Both the position numbers and the translations under genes were made by a program. DNA of 64,000 bases. Origin: Owenia fusiformis (lineage: Eukaryota > Annelida > Polychaeta > Sabellida > Oweniidae). Shown here piece by piece: positions 23,790-35,617 of the stretch; within the stretch, counting starts at the first letter, position 1; each line of letters opens with the position of its first letter. The notes under the pieces are model-generated. The model worked only from the letters and a program-made list of their open reading frames with translations, was not told where the DNA came from and made no database searches. The DNA lies in the NCBI GenBank assembly GCA_903813345.2, contig CAIIXF020000001.1, positions 35,309,366 through 35,373,365 of the forward strand. Reading direction: 5' to 3'.

Positions 23790-25286
23790 CAGTTCTTAGA
23801 TGTACTTTTAGTAACAGTCAATGTTCTTAGGGAAACAAGTGTAAACTTTAAAGTTGACAATAATACACCAATGATTTGAGCGCTCAATTTTAAAGCATTC
23901 GATTCAAATATATCATCGTCAATCTTTAAATGATAAATTCCATTTCAGTAACAATTCCAAGCGTTCCCTTTGACGTTCATATTCTGAAATCTTGGTTATC
24001 ATGAAATGATTTTCATGTCTTTGTTTCATTAATCAACCTGAGGTTGTTGTACTTATCTCCAGTTATTTCTCTCTTAAAATATAATTCAGAGCGAAATTGG
24101 GATGTTATTTTCCAATGATGATTGTCGTTCCGTTTGTTCTATTTGACTAAACACTTAAAGAGTATTATTATAGCGTAAAGGTGTTTCATCAAGTTGCTAG
24201 GATAATTAAGGTGCTATAATAAAACAATGAGAGACAGGTTTTTTGCCCTGGGCATTTTAAAGATAGACAGTGATTTACAATCTTTCATCGAGCTTTTTCA
24301 ACATTTAAAGGCCACGTGCAAAGTTTGAAAGCACTCTATTGTTTGTGTTCAATATTAAATCATAGATGGTATGCTGTTGATTTGATTAGTGGTCACATTT
24401 GAGCAATTGGCAATTTTATTTATTTAACTTACAAATAAGTAATAAAACATTTGAAATAATCCAGTTGAGGTTTTATTTGGCTTTACCTAAAATGATACAT
24501 TATCAATTGGCTGCCACGACATGGTCTTGGTGTGTAGTAACGATTAAACAAACCCTTTCATTTATTTTTCAAAAACTTCATATGAGACATGACAGCTTCT
24601 TATCCTGTGAAGCTTTTGCTGTGATTTACTCAATGGGAACATCAGTTCGAACAAGTTGGAAACAAATGATGATTCCTTTCTTCATCCTAGTTTGAAACTC
24701 TGTATAAGAGGCCTTTAAATCTGATTGCTAGAGAACCCGTGTTGAAATTTATGCCAGTATTTCGATAATATTTTCAATTAATATCAAGTTCCCGACATAA
24801 AAGAAAATAAGGCAGACTATGTATAGCCATAAGCTAAGCAGGTAGTGTAAATATTATGTCATGGTACCATCAAAAACATACGTGCCGCTCTAAAAGTTTA
24901 TATATCGAATATCTGTACTAGTAGACTTGTACTAGTTTGAAGATATTTCAAAATTCGTTTTACAAAATTGATTTTTGTTTTTATGCACTAAGACTTTGTT
25001 CTGGTGTCAATATCCTATTGTTATTGTAGTTGGTGAAACAATGTAACTGTCAGTTAAGAAAGGAAACACCGACGTCAAAGTTCTACTTTTCTACCATGCC
25101 TGCTGATACCTATTGCATCAAAGATGGATTAAAAAAGAACACCCGTGGCATTCTAGAAATCCCTGGCATACAAAACAAAACGCTCGTCAATTTGAATTCA
25201 AACATATCAGTTATTTTCCCCATCTTTTTTTTACTAATTTTGGACTTGCGAACGGTGTCAAAATTCCTATTTTTAGTTGCTTCAAT
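23790..25286. other. Intergenic, no gene recognised
   Basis: The open frame at 24399-24695 (plus, 98 codons) has no motif I recognise and no signal or repeat structure. Nothing else is seen. Confidence 0.4.
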
Positions 25287-25801
25287 CACACCCCGGATTA
25301 GCCTGACAACGGTAAAGTCAGATACCGTTGTCACAAATGGCGGACATAACCGTCGCTTCAATTAAATTACAATGAATTGTATGTTTAATAGAGCACCTAG
25401 ACTAAATTCCTTTGGAACAACAACCAATCAAAGTGTCTTAATACGCATTATACTGTTCTACTATCGAAATAAAGTTTGTAATTTAACCGATCAAAATGAG
25501 ATACGGGGACAACGGACACTGTAATTACCATATGCCGTTGTCTTTCTAAATTAGTCAAATTCAGATTCCGTTGTCATTGACGATATCGAAGACGCTATAT
25601 TGTGGCGATTCACGACCCAATTTGTTCTAAAATGGGATTTCATATGATAAATTATCACAAGAGCTTACTGCATGCACAGAATTAGCGACGATGAAATCCC
25701 ATTCAATGAGGACCAAGTGATTAACCAGTTGAAGCGACGGTTATGTCCGCCATTTGTGACAACGGTATCTGACTTTACCGTAGTTAGGCTATTCCGGTGT
25801 G
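25287..25801. mobile_element. 515-bp inverted-repeat element, copy 1
   Basis: Arms of about 75 bp begin cacacc and contain acggtaaagtcagataccgt, acaaatggcggacataacc and gtcgcttcaa. A reversed copy lies at 26269-27535, which supports the borders. The open frames through the arms are shadows of the repeat. Confidence 0.8.
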
Positions 25802-26164
25802 AATCACGTAGCATCAAATGTGTTATGAATAATACACCACTGGATAGATGATTTGATATCCAGTATAATGATAAACCAATGTTCTCTGGGAAATTACACT
25901 AGGGTGGTCCAAATAGTAGAACTTTAGTCAAAAACATATTGAAAATTAAAAAAAATGATTTGATACACCAAATTTTTACCGAGCATAGTTCGGTGTGCCT
26001 GGTGTAAAGTGTCTTTTGGGTATTCAAGTCGATGGGAGCCAGAACTCATATAGAAGCAGGCCCGTAACCAGCTTTTGCCATTGAAAGGAGTTGCTTGTTC
26101 AGATATATGATTGAGTGAAAACCCGTTGCGTGCTAAGGAGAACTAAATTATTAAATCTATCTAG

Positions 26165-26255
26165 TTAGCCTTGCCCAAGTCGGTCTCTTTTACTTATAAT
26201 GACCGGTTATAATTCAAGATCAGATAAGTAAAAAATACCGACTTGGGCAAGGCTA
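26165..26255. mobile_element. About 91-bp hAT-like MITE, copy 1
   Basis: Ends ttagccttgcccaagtcggt and the inverted accgacttgggcaaggcta enclose an AT-rich loop. Flanks tctatctag and tctattag are near-duplicates. The second copy is at 30134-30232. Confidence 0.75.
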
Positions 26256-26268
26256 TCTATTAGTATTT

Positions 26269-27535
26269 CACACCTGAATAGCCTGACTACGGTAAAGTCA
26301 GATACCGTTGTCACAAATGGCATAACCATCGCTTCAACTGTTTAATCACTTGGGTTTAAAGTGTCTCACATATTCGATCAAAATTTGCCATGCAAACATG
26401 TTAGTCTACTTTACTGGCCTCCCTTGCAGTAACAAGGAACCCAAAACACATCAAAACGTAAACATAAACCAATTAGTCACTTCACTGTGAAAGAGAGGGG
26501 TGTACGCTGTGTGCATAGACTAACACAATATCAGTGGTCATTTACTGTGTCAACTTAGTAACCCTTGCATATCGTGCTCCCTCAAGTATTGAATAATTTT
26601 TTTATGATCTAAATCTTTGTGGTTTATAAAAAAAAGTGATATGTTTTACTTAGAAATACATTAATTAATATATTCATTCAAACAACACTAGAATGCGGGA
26701 AGAAAGAGCAATGGTGACAAAATGCAGACAGAATTTTCCGTAAGGGTTTCAAACATTTCTGAACACAATCATAAATGTACTTCATGTGTACTGTTATTTT
26801 TAGTGCTATATTTATAGATATAATTTCACGTATTAAAATCATATTTTCCAGCAATGACTTCAAATTCGGAACCACACCCATATCACATTTTCTTCAATAA
26901 CTCCAAACATGTGTAAACATTGACCATGTGCATATAAATTCAGATTTCACGAGCTCTTTCCTATTCGTGTACCTCATACACCCCTGCATGGATTTGAGTT
27001 GGATTCGCCTTTTATACGTGAGCCGACACACTCGCAAACGCTGATTGGATAAAGATTGCGAGAATCTTTAATCACTTGGTCCTCATTTCATGGGATTTTA
27101 TCGTCGCTAATTCCGTGCCTGCATTAGGTCTTGTGATAATGTATCATATGAAATCCCATTTTGATCAAATTGGGTCGTGAATCGCTACGATGTCGTCAAT
27201 GACAACGGAATCTGAATTTGAGTAATTTAGCAAGGGGACGCAAAACAAAGAATCTTATGGCCTAATTTAGAAAGACAATGGCATATGGTAATTACAGTGT
27301 CCGTTGTCCCGTATCTAATTTTGATCGGTTAAATTAAATACTTTATTTCGATGGTAGAACATTATTAACTGTACAATGAGTATAAAGACACTTTGATTGA
27401 TTGTTGTTCCAAAGGAATTTAGTCTAGGTGCTCTATTAAACATACAGTTCATTAAAATCTAATTGAAGCGACGGTTATGTCCGCCATTTGTGACAACGGT
27501 ATCTGACTTTACCGTTGCCAGACTATTCCTGGGTG
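26269..27535. mobile_element. Inverted-repeat element, copy 2 (reversed, with an insert)
   Basis: This copy of the 25287-25801 family lies in the opposite orientation. Its body (27065-27535) matches copy 1 base for base over long runs such as caatcaaagtgtct and gtgtccgttgtcccgtatct. ATTT flanks both ends. It is split by an insertion at about 26355-27066. Confidence 0.75.
26355..27066. mobile_element. Insertion with about 12-13-bp duplicated target
   Basis: TTTAATCACTTGG occurs on both sides (about 26342 and 27068), while copy 1 has this site once. The insert is about 0.7 kb. A duplication this long suggests a retroposed sequence, but no coding motif or poly(A) tail was recognised. Confidence 0.5.
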
Positions 27536-27559
27536 ATTTTGGAACTAGAAAACGGCAAC

Positions 27560-27990
27560 TCCACGGAGTAGCAAATCCCAACGGACGGGCTGACTGACTG
27601 ACTGACGGACAGACGGATGCAACTTTCAGAAGTGGGCGATTCGAGCGCAATCTTATACGCAAAACGCACAAAGGCAAACGCAAGTTTAAAGTTTAAATCA
27701 ACATTCACACTGTTTTTGACATTGTTTGGTTGAATTTCGAATTCTTCCTCTTGAAATCTTCCATTAAACTACAACGTACTCTTCTATATGAAGGAATCGT
27801 GGATGATCCTGGTCTCATCTAATTTACAAGATCGCTCATACTGAGCAAGTCATCGCACACTGCTCAGAAACAATTGAATCTATATGATGGAACAAAAACG
27901 TATATTTTCATGGAATGACTTTAATTTCAAAAGATATTTTCGTTGTTGAAGTATGTATACTGTACGCCAACTAATATCCAAGACGCTATT
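27560..27990. other. No gene; short GAC-rich tract
   Basis: At about 27590-27620 a tgactgactgactgacgg run is followed by acagacggatgc. Similar gacagacgga tracts occur near 52610 and 53620, and such tracts are common in interspersed repeats of marine invertebrates. Confidence 0.35.
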
Positions 27991-27999
27991 ACATTATTT

Positions 28000-28845
28000 A
28001 TTATTTATTTATTCATTCATTTATTTAAGTGTCACCTATCTAAGATAGCCAGCCCTACCTATGAGACACATTTTACATAAGTTACATTAAAATAATAAAA
28101 TTATTGCAGTTCAGTTCAACATTACTATTGATTTTGACTTTTAAATAAAACTTTTTTCCTTATATAGAATATTTTTTGCAAATACCTTCCAAAGCATTTA
28201 ATATATTTTTTATTTTCAAAGATATCTTTAAAGGAATTGTTTTTGATTTCTTGAAGAAAAGACTTTCTCGCTTCTGAATAATATTAACACTCAAATACAA
28301 AGTTGCTTTCATTTTCAATTTCATTTGAGTTACAAATTTGGCACTGTCTTTGGTTTACTGGAGTTTTCGGTCTCCCCGTTTCTAATTGCTAAAGGAAGTA
28401 TACCAGTTCTTAACTGAGCTATTAAAGAGCGTTCACCCCTTGTCAATGATGATGTAAGTAAATATTGTTCTCAATTTGGGTTGTGATTCAATGTCTATGC
28501 GTAATTTTTCTTGTAATTTTAACTTTAGTTCCCTCTTAACAAAGCTGATATTAACACATTGTTTCTGGTTATAATGATCATTCATCCCTAACTCATTGAA
28601 AATTGATTTTATATCTGAACACCATCCATAAGGTTGATTATAGTCAATATTAAATATTTTTTGGTGAGTCTATTATTTTCCATGAATGTGAACCTATTCC
28701 ATAGACGCACAATATCTAGTGTTCTAGTGTCTTTCGGGGTAAGCCAGCCAGAATCGCTATATAGAGCAGGAGTTGAAGCATATCTATGAACGCCCATAAA
28801 TGCACGTATGGCACGTTGGTGAATATTGTCACATTTTTGATAAGG
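28000..28845 (-). pseudogene. LINE reverse-transcriptase 3' relic
   Basis: On the minus strand the broken frames read NIHQRAIRAFMGVHRYAST, then LYSDSGWLTPKDTRTLDIV, RLWNRF and NRLTKK, followed in another frame by a cysteine/histidine block (RQCQICNSNEIENESHFVFE). This is the C-terminal part of a Jockey/CR1-like non-LTR retrotransposon polyprotein (end of the RT domain plus a CCHC-like motif). Several frameshifts and stops make it inactive. The 3' end is marked by (TAAA)n-like DNA near 28000-28025, as expected of a LINE tail. Confidence 0.7.
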
Positions 28846-29771
28846 TTTACATTTCGCATTTTTTGTGATTGAAATTTCATGGCTATTAATTTTCGCTAAT
28901 TTTCAGTTTTTCGAAATTTTGTAGCTATTATTTTTGGCGGATTTGTGACTTCTCAAGATTTTTTCAGCTTCTTTTTCTAATTTCTTTGATTCAAATATAT
29001 TAAAACCCGAAATAAATACAAGTAAAACAGTACCTTCAATTCTTACTTTCATCAGCCAGCACTAGCCGAAAATATCGTCAATATTTAGTGAAATAAACTC
29101 CCGGGAATTTCGCTACTAGTAGTATTATATTTGGCAAATTAGAATATTTTTTTACTATTAGCGAGTTTTCCAAAACTCGCGAAAAACGCGAAATATAGTA
29201 GCACGTGAAAATTACCAGGTGTATGTGCAATGGTGACAGCACAAATATGCAGTAGAAATCATTACAGGCCCATTAAAGCCATTAGATTGTGTTAAAACCT
29301 CGTTGTTTAAATAAATATGTAATTACTAACATTAACTTTTACAGGGATGTAGCCATAGTACTCTTCTAGTTTTCGTTAGGGTCGCGAATCTATTAAAGGG
29401 GCATCTGGTAGAGAACGATCCAGGCAGAGAATATTTTCTTATAACGTTCCCCCAAAACGGTCCCTTGAATTACACTGGTGATCCGCTCGATTACGCTGGT
29501 TACCAAAACGAATCGTTTTGGTAACAAGATGGCTGCTGTTCCGGCTGAAGAAATTGGTAAGAATTTTCGTTTTCCTTGATATCTCGAGATACACCACGAA
29601 TCATCCAGATCTTTTCGGCCAAAATATGGATAAGCAACATATCTTTCTGGACAACCAAGTGATTTTAATCGAAATAGTTTGTAGGATGACAGGAACGCCC
29701 ATTTAATCCCTCGCTTTGGTTACAGAAACGAATTGATGATAATACGACAACGGTCACGCATTTGAACACAC

Positions 29772-30137
29772 TTGTTACCGAAACGGTTATGTTTAGCTAT
29801 TGATAATCAAACAAAGAAATGTATATGTGTTATTTCTTTTTTTGAACGGCATCATATGTTACCGCATATGTTTAAGTGCTACTACTGCAACACCGGGGAT
29901 AATCAAATCGAACGTGTTATAGAACATGAAATGAGACGGCACCTCACACAGGACCTTAAAGTGCATAAACGATATCTCAGGGAGGAAGTCGGGGGATTTG
30001 AGTATAGGTCCCATCATTTTGGGATAACGGTACAGAAAATAAAGGACCTCCAGAGGGAAGGGGCCAAGGTCTCCATTAATGAGACCACCACACTACAACT
30101 CCACATCAAGAGACTCCCATTACCCTGTGGAGGTTAG
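29772..30137 (+). CDS. Zinc-finger-like ORF of element B (possible transposase exon)
   Basis: Within this frame an internal ATG at 29868 starts MFKCYYCNTGDN, and the residues that follow contain ERVIEHEMRRHLTQ. The spacing C-x2-C-x14-H-x4-H looks like a variant zinc finger. A basic, helical-looking tract follows (QDLKVHKRYLREEVGG, then LQREGAKVSINETTTLQLHI). The frame ends where a MITE inserted (30134); without it the reading frame would continue and a GTAAAA donor-like word lies at 30240. The same FKCYYCN peptide sits just inside the left arm of element A. It could be the first exon of the element's transposase or an accessory DNA-binding protein. The remainder of the protein is not present in B, so function is inferred only. 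Confidence 0.5.
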   Translation: MLPKRLCLAIDNQTKKCICVISFFERHHMLPHMFKCYYCNTGDNQIERVIEHEMRRHLTQDLKVHKRYLREEVGGFEYRSHHFGITVQKIKDLQREGAKVSINETTTLQLHIKRLPLPCGG

Positions 30138-30232
30138 CCTTGCCCAAGTCGATATCTTTTTACTTATCTGATCTTGAATTATTAATAATAGAAATCAAAA
30201 TAAGTAAAAGAGACCGACTTGGGCAAAGGCTA
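30134..30232. mobile_element. 99-bp hAT-like MITE, copy 2, perfect 8-bp TSD
   Basis: Ends ttagccttgcccaagtcgat and the inverted tagcctttgcccaagtcggt. TGTGGAGG flanks both sides (30126-30133, 30233-30240). It interrupts the zinc-finger ORF of element B, so it is younger than B. Confidence 0.9.
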
Positions 30233-30239
30233 TGTGGAG

Positions 30240-30980
30240 GTAAAATGGTAAATACTTTAAAACTCACTTTGTCCCTCACTTATGAATTTGGCTAAACTAT
30301 GTTTATTAACTTTCTAAAATAAAAGTATTCCGAATGGTTCCGTTGATTATTTTAGAAGTTGAATATAGTGGATATAGTGACTTAAAAGATACTGAATTTG
30401 GATGACCAAAATGAGTTGAAACCAATTGTTTTTCTAAACGGGGAAATAACATTGTCAACACTCATCTTAAGAGAGTTCAGTTTGCATTTCAATAACTCAT
30501 TGATATATCAAAATAAAGAATATTCAAACATGACCGTGCTCTATTTGAATTTCTAAACCAATCAGAATGCAGCATAGCCAATAATGAACGTTCATCATTT
30601 CTCCATATAGGCAAGACCGTGCTCTATTGGCTGCTTCAAGGAATCTATATGCATGTATTGTGTGACATCACACCTGGGAATGGCGAAAATAACAGCAAGT
30701 TTGGTCATTCCTTAAGTAATGCATTAAACATTGTGAAAAATGATTGCATTGCATTGGTGAAGGAGAACATCTTTGAAAAAGTATGTTCATAGGTTGATTG
30801 CTAGCTAAATATCTCCCGAGTTCGATTGACTTTATTAGTCTATTGTTTTTGCCTCTTTTGTTTATTCTTATTCTTGTTCTTTTACTGGTCACGTTTTCTC
30901 AACAACTATAAGGTATCTATTCAAGACAATTCTATGGTCAATTAAGGTACAGTATCTAGTTGGTAAGAAATGGGGTCAAA
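30240..30980. other. Inside element B, nothing recognised
   Basis: AT-rich DNA with no supported coding region. It may hold decayed remains of the element's gene. Confidence 0.35.
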
Positions 30981-30984
30981 TTTA

Positions 30985-32680
30985 TATCTAGGCCAAAGGT
31001 CAAGAACTAGGTCAAATCCAGTACTTTGTCATTTTTTTCAATTTTCTAGGTCATCTTTCAATATTTTCGCTCCGTTTTTTTTCATTATGTTCCTTGAAAA
31101 AAAAGCTAATTCCGAGAGGCAAATCGTTTTTTTGATTACTCTTACTGTTTTTGAGATATGACGTCCAAAAAGTAGGCCACGGTATAAAATTCTCAGAAAT
31201 CAACATATGAGTTTTGAAATAGGTGTAGAATTTCCCCAGGAATCCGAATCTGCAAACCCAATTTCGATTCGACTTCCGGTTCGAAAGTTATGCCATTTTG
31301 AAATTTCGAGAAAAATCGATCTGATGATAGCCTTATAGAAAGTCAAAGGAAGTGAAGAAAATATTGAAAAAATACCAGTCCAGTCCATTTCCAGGTCCAA
31401 GTCCAGGTCCAGGTCTAATTAAGTTTAATCTAGGTCAAAGGTCAAGAACTAGGTCAAATCCAGTACTTTGTCATTTGTTTTCAATTTTCTCAGTCGTCCT
31501 ACAATATTTTTGCTCTGAGTTTTTTCAGTCATGTTCTTTGGAAAAAAGCTAATCCCTTCATGCAAATTGTTTGTGATTACACTTACCATTTTTGAGATAT
31601 GGTATCCGAAAAGTAGGTCACACTAAAAAGTTCTCGGAATTCAACGTATGAGCTATGAAATAGGTGTAGAATTTCCGAAGGAATCCGAATCTGCAAACTA
31701 AATTTTGATCCGACTTCCGGTACGGAAGTTATGGTATGTTAAAATCTCAAAAATCGCTATTTTGGTATCCCATGTTAAGTCAGTGGGGCTTGAGAAAATT
31801 ATTAATTGTAACAACACTAGATACAGCTTGGATGTAGCCAACTTAATAAAAGCCTACAATAGAAGCCGTCCTCAAAATCTACTTTCCTTCAAAATTTGGA
31901 CTCTAAAAGGCCTATGTCAAAATCTAGGTCAAATTCATAGTTTTTCCTAATTTGTACTGGCACTACACTTTAATAGAATTCTTCGAAATTTAGTATTCAG
32001 TTAGCAAACAGTATGCTAATAGTGTTAGCCTTTTGCCGTCAGGGAATATTTTGACCCACTTTTGAGATATCGTATACGGAAAATAGGTCAAAAAAAATTC
32101 TCCACATTTAACATATGAATTATGAAGTAAGGGTAGAATTTTCTCAGAAATCAGAATCTGCAAACCAAATAGCAATCCGGTTCGGGAGTTATGGCATTTT
32201 GAAATCGCAAAAAATCAATATGATGATATCCTCATGTTAAGTCAATGGTGCCAGTTTGAATTGAAAAATACCAGCTTCTTGCTCAGCTACCTACTCCACA
32301 GCCAACTTAATGAAAGCCTTCAATAGAATCGGACCTCAAAATATACTTTTCTTCAAAATTTGAACACTAAAAGGCCTTCGTCAAAATCTAGGTCAAATTC
32401 ATAGTTTTTCCTTATTTTTAGGATTCTTGCAATGCATTTTAATAATATTCTTCGAAATTTGCTATACAAAGAGTATGTTTAAAGGGTTAGCCTTTTGCCG
32501 TCAGAGAGTATTTTGAACTGATTTTGAGATATTGTATCAGGAAAGTAGGTCAAAACAAAAAGTTCTCCAAATATAACGTGTGAGTTATGAAATAAGGGTA
32601 GAAATTTCTCAGGAATCCGAATCTGGAAACCAAATTTTGATTGGCCTGTCCAGTCTGTCTGTCTGGCCTGTCTATACACT
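30985..32680. repeat. Four diverged tandem units of about 440-470 bp
   Basis: Landmarks such as caagaactaggtcaaatcca (31001 and 31443), tctaggtcaaattcatag (31923 and 32387), ttttgagatat and gaatccgaatctg recur in order at about 440-470-bp spacing. Four units can be traced, the last incomplete. The array sits inside element B and is non-coding. Confidence 0.8.
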
Positions 32681-32884
32681 TTTCTTTGAGATAATGAATG
32701 GATTTAAAAGATTTACCAGTCTTCGTGGTCGGAAAGTAGTCACAGTCCAAGATATGACCGTGTGAAATTGTTTGCGGTAACGTACGTGCTCCTTTATTTA
32801 CTAATTACACGATTTTTGGGATATAGTGTTCGTTGGGCTTTGCATTGCTCGTTGGAGTTTCCGATTTTCTAAATGACTTACACC

Positions 32885-34375
32885 CCAGTCACATTTGTCG
32901 TACGGAGGGCGTGCGTCGACCGCAGATCAAGTAATCAGTGTACTTCTGCGGTGAGCGTAGGAAAACTACGCTCGCCTTGCGGCCTCCGAACGGCGTATCC
33001 AGTTTTTTACAGGCCGCAGGGTCGCCGTAGAAATTATAACTCGGAGTTATAATATTTGTTCATTTCCGAGATCCCCGTAGAAATCAACTGGCTCAACAAG
33101 ATTGAATAATTAATTGTCAATGTTTCACGATCACTTTTCATTTGATATTATATCCTAGCACTATGAATAACATTTATAAATTGTCCTGATGTAAATAAAA
33201 TGAAAAAAGTATCATTCATCAACAGAAATTTAAAATTCACAGGGCGACTGCCCGGGGTACCATCGAATAATTTTGGCAACGTACCGGAGAACGACATTTT
33301 ACTAAGAAATGGCAATAATTTAGCACAATATATTTTTTAACTAGAGTTCTACTTTGATTTTGACAAAAGTAAGTATTCCATGCAATGGCTATTTCATTCA
33401 TGAGTTTGTAGGAATTCTGTTGGAACCCAGTTCTGATCAAGTACGAAGTTATTGAAATCGGCGCAGACGGACTTTACTCCGAAAGATGGTTTTTCGATTA
33501 TAACTTTTCACAACATTTAAGTATAGACTTTTGAAAAAGTACAGAATAGTCCTTATACTTTTGAATAATCCTGTTATTTCTGATTCACACGACTCTTATT
33601 TGTTTAATTAAAAAAAAGTTCTAAAAATATTACTTAGGAACGTAACCGGAGCTGGGAACGTAACCGGAGCAGATCAGTTGAATTATTTAATCAAAAAAAT
33701 TAAAATATATGATTTAAAGCACATATACTAATTTAAAAACATACGGGATTGTTCGAATGCGTATTTATTAATATATATGCTTTAAATCATATATTTTATT
33801 TTTTAAATTATATAATTCAACTGATCTGCTCCGGTTACGTTCCCAGCTCCGGTTACGTTCCTAAGTAATATTTTTAAAACTTTTTTTTAATTAAACAAAT
33901 CAGAGTCGTGTGAATCAGAAATAACAGAATTATTCAATAGTATAAGGACTATTCTGTACTTTTTTTCAAAAGTCTATACTTAAATGTTGTTAAAAGTTAT
34001 AATCGAAAAACCATCTTTCGGAGTAAAGTCCGACTGCGCCGATTTCAATAACTTCGTACTTGATCAGAACTGGGTTCCAACAGAATTCCTACAAACTCAT
34101 GAATGAAATAGCCATTGCATGGAATACTTACTTTTGTCAAAATCAAAGTAGAACTCTAGTTAAAAAATATATTGTGCTAAATTATTGCCATTTCTTAGTA
34201 AAATGTCGTTCTCCGGTACGTTGCCAAAATTATTCGATGGTACCCCGTGCGTGGGAAATGTGACTGCAAAAGTATGAGAGCGCAGAAATTCTACGGCGAG
34301 CGTAGAAAAGCTACTTGCCGCAGAATGATAGACCGCACGGCGGCCGTGGGAAATGTGACCGGGGTGTCAGTAACT
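32885..34375. mobile_element. Nested inverted-repeat element with ACACCCC-GTCACATTT ends
   Basis: The left end acaccccagtcacatttg and the inverted right end acaccccggtcacatttccc bound a block rich in ctacgctcgcc and ctgcgg words on both arms. A second gtcacatttcccacgcac-type end lies at about 34246-34265. The core is a 1-kb palindrome (33244-34245). It is nested in element B. Confidence 0.65.
33244..34245. repeat. About 1-kb near-perfect palindrome
   Basis: The left arm (33244-33722) and right arm (33777-34245) are almost identical in inverse, around a 54-bp loop. Both arms encode the same 63-residue shadow peptide, showing very high identity. Repeated ggaacgtaaccggagc words lie next to the centre. 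Confidence 0.85.
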
Positions 34376-35617
34376 TGCTCTCCCTGCAGTTTCTCAGTGT
34401 TTATGTCTTGTACTTTCTCCTGGACGTCATCTAAGAATAAAAAAGAAGAAGTAGTTGTGTACGTTTTTGAATAACGTGCTGAATGGAACATTACACGGGG
34501 CAAGGAATGTATAAATTGTAACGCATGTAATGCCGCTGTTAATTGAAGCAACCCATGAATCACAGGTCCCCATCTGGATATTTGCAAGTGCACAGAGTAT
34601 CAGCAGAACAAAATTACTTTCTGATGAACCTAGCTTCGATTGATTTAGCCAAACGAATTGATAAATAACACAATTTGAAACAACTACAAGAAACTGTGGA
34701 GAAATTTAACAGAAAAAATGATTTTCTTAGTGTGCTTATATTAACATTCGATTTATGTAACATTTCGAAAATGAGTCAGACACGCAGTCTATTTGGGTGG
34801 GATGGGTAGGTGACCGGCGGCCCCCACAAAACAATCATTTAAAATCAGACAGGATATCAGCAGCCCTCCTATCTTTTGTTTCATTGCAAGGCATTCTACC
34901 ATTTACAGGTGACATCCAGGTTAAGATGAATATTGTACTTTATTGTTTATTTATATAAGGGGACATCTAATGCTTACAGCGCTTTGCCCCTTGTAATTGT
35001 ATCTAAATGACTTGTGCTTACAATAAATATGAAAGATGATAATTTTTTTTTTTAAATCAGACAAAATGCCGGGACAGTTTCTACTGTAACCTAATGTATG
35101 CCAAGTGATTTTGGGCCAACGTATTAAATTCAAACACACGGGGAGCAAACAATGTCATGGTAGTTATTGATCTTTTCAAAGATTCCAATCAAGGGCACAG
35201 TCAGTCAACAACTCGTTAAATAGAAATATTAGTTATCGTTTATGTAGCTGTATCTGTCCGTTGTCGTATTATCATCAATTTTCAATCAATTCGTTTCTGT
35301 AACCAAAGCGAGGGATTAAATGGGCGTTCCTGTCATCCTACAAACTATTTCGATTAAAATCACTTGGTTGTCCAGAAAGATATGTTGCTTATCCATATTT
35401 TGGCCGAAAAGATCTGGATGATTCGTGGTGTATCTCGAGATATCAAGGAAAACGAAAATTCTCACCGATTTCTTCAGCCGGAACAGCAGCCATCTTGTTA
35501 CCAAAACGATTCGTTTTGGTAACCAGCGTAATCGAGCGGATCACCAGTGAATTAAGTATTTTGCCCTGGTGCATTTAATGATTGTCATGGTATATTAGTC
35601 AGGAATATTTAGGTGAA

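Larger units (their letters stand above)
29473..35549. mobile_element. Element B: 6.1-kb transposon, about 280-bp TIRs, 5-bp TSD
   Basis: The left end (from 29473, CACTGGTGATCCGCTCGATT) and the inverted right end (to 35549) match over about 280 bp, with nearly identical 62-codon shadow frames in both arms. AATTA flanks both sides (29468-29472, 35550-35554). Each arm has CACTG, a palindrome of GGTTACCAAAACG facing CGTTTTGGTAAC, then AAGATGGCTGCTGTTCCGGC. Half-sites recur at about 29718 (ggttacagaaacgaatt) and 29775 (gttaccgaaacggttatg). Inside are a zinc-finger ORF, a small MITE, four tandem repeat units and a nested palindrome. The design matches elements A and D. Confidence 0.85.

Noticed and set aside
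27459-27708. Minus-strand frames with SVCPSVSQSVSPSV
   Set aside because: They run through a gactgactgacgg tract and the end of an inverted-repeat element; repeat shadow, not a gene.
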